From contig JADFVY010000034.1 in the NCBI GenBank assembly GCA_015222795.1, positions 1-7,906 of the forward strand: a DNA stretch of 7,906 nt, written 5' to 3'. The translations under genes were made by a program, and so were the position numbers. Below the pieces are notes generated by a model. It saw only the letters and a list, made by a program, of their open reading frames with translations. It ran no database searches and was not told the origin of the DNA. Source of the stretch: Pseudomonadota bacterium. GTDB taxonomy: Bacteria > Pseudomonadota > Alphaproteobacteria > UBA8366 > JADFVY01. Shown here one piece after another: positions 7,299-7,906 of the stretch (positions are counted from its first letter, which is position 1; each line of letters begins with the position of its first letter).

Positions 7299-7336
7299 AA
7301 AACCATGGGACGGAGCAAGGCTCCGTCCCATAATTT
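7299..7336 (-). terminator. Intercistronic hairpin between dctP and dctQ (terminator or attenuator-like)
   Basis: A perfect 12-base inverted repeat (arms 7305-7316 and 7320-7331, loop of 3) has the arm ATGGGACGGAGC read on the plus strand. On the minus strand two G-U pairs and A-U pairs extend it to about 17 pairs, with UUUU (7302-7299) as the trailing tract and AAA on the other side. This is the form of an intrinsic terminator, though four U residues is short, so partial read-through is expected. It starts 27 bases after the binding-protein stop. Such hairpins are known after binding-protein genes in transport operons, where they raise the amount of binder over permease by termination or by 3'-end protection. 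Confidence 0.75.
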
Positions 7337-7357
7337 GTCATCATGGTCAGCGACCTG

Positions 7358-7906
7358 TTAGAGGCCGAGGACCCGGTTGCGTTTCAGCGAGTAGCCGACA
7401 TCCGAAAGCTTCATCCAACCCGCCACGTTCGCGCGGGCCTCGGCAAAGCTGTCGTGGATTTTCGCGGCCAGAGGACTGTGCGCGCGGGTTTCCTCCATGA
7501 CCGCCGCCGAGGCTTCGCCGAAGCTGTCATAGACATCGTCGTTGAACTCGCGCAGCTTTACGCCGTGCTCGTCAATCAGCTTCTTCAGATAGGACGCGTT
7601 GTTGGCGTTGTTCTCGGCCATCTGAAGTTCCGTTTCCATCTGGCAGGCCGCCTCGATGCTGATCTGCTCGCTCTTCGACAGACTGGCGAACCATTTCTGG
7701 TTCATGCCGAACGAGAGGAAGCCGCCCGGCTCATGCATGCCGGGATAGTAGTAGTATTTGGCCGCCTCATAGAACTTCATGAAGTAGTCGTTGTAGGGCC
7801 CGACCCATTCGGTCGCGTCGATCGCGCCGGAAACCAGGTTTTCATAGATCTGGCTGCCCGGCAGGGAGACCGGCGAGGCGCCGACCTTGGCCATGACGTC
7901 GCCGCC
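7358..7906 (-). CDS. dctP: TRAP transporter solute-binding protein, TakP-like (C-terminal part; 5' end outside window)
   Basis: This is the periplasmic substrate binder of the TRAP system. Only the last 182 residues are present; the open frame runs to the window edge without a start, and the ATG at 7894 lies inside the conserved domain (GGDVMAKVGASPVSLPG), so it is not the start. The signature SGAIDATEWVGPYND (fragment residues 26-40) and the AAKYYYYPGMHEPG stretch are typical of the TakP branch of DctP proteins, whose structurally studied member from Rhodobacter sphaeroides binds pyruvate and other 2-oxo acids with a sodium ion. From memory, the Glu-Trp pair here (33-34) corresponds to residues near that ligand and ion. 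The signal peptide and the arginine-bearing N-terminal lobe are not visible, so the exact ligand is inference. The gene leads the minus-strand P-Q-M order. Confidence 0.92.
   Translation of the reverse strand, partial: GGDVMAKVGASPVSLPGSQIYENLVSGAIDATEWVGPYNDYFMKFYEAAKYYYYPGMHEPGGFLSFGMNQKWFASLSKSEQISIEAACQMETELQMAENNANNASYLKKLIDEHGVKLREFNDDVYDSFGEASAAVMEETRAHSPLAAKIHDSFAEARANVAGWMKLSDVGYSLKRNRVLGL

Overview
This is a GC-rich, gene-dense stretch of bacterial chromosome. Its codon use, and a TRAP (tripartite ATP-independent periplasmic) transporter of the TakP alpha-keto-acid-binder type, suggest an alphaproteobacterium, perhaps Rhodospirillales-like or marine. That placement is inferred; the window has no rRNA or other marker gene.

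Layout. Positions 1-317 hold no convincing gene. The first 150 bases are a block of palindromes containing two copies of a REP-like repeat exactly 110 bases apart, and the rest is the leader of the next gene. Two genes follow on the plus strand: a SulP-family anion transporter with a C-terminal STAS domain (318-1802) and, 32 bases later, a tandem-domain universal stress protein (1835-2695). A GC-rich palindrome lies between this pair and the convergent minus-strand genes.

On the minus strand, in transcription order, are: the 3' part of a TRAP solute-binding protein gene (7906-7358, cut by the window edge), a strong hairpin with a short U-tract, an enlarged small permease subunit DctQ (7290-6280), a very large permease subunit DctM (6254-3591), and a two-domain cupin (3484-2735). 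This looks like a P-Q-M transporter operon with a possible enzyme gene at its end. The binder fragment carries the TEWVGPYND segment of the TakP group, so a 2-oxo acid or related organic acid is the most likely substrate. The cupin may act on the imported compound or a derivative, but nothing in the sequence identifies its reaction.

Most unusual points. DctM has about 325 extra residues of charged, largely coiled-coil-like helix after its last membrane segment. DctQ has about 150 extra N-terminal residues with three or more added membrane segments. A terminator-like hairpin separates the binder gene from the permease genes and would favour excess binder. I see no CRISPR array, tRNA, rRNA, insertion sequence or phage gene, and no complete new defence or mobile system.
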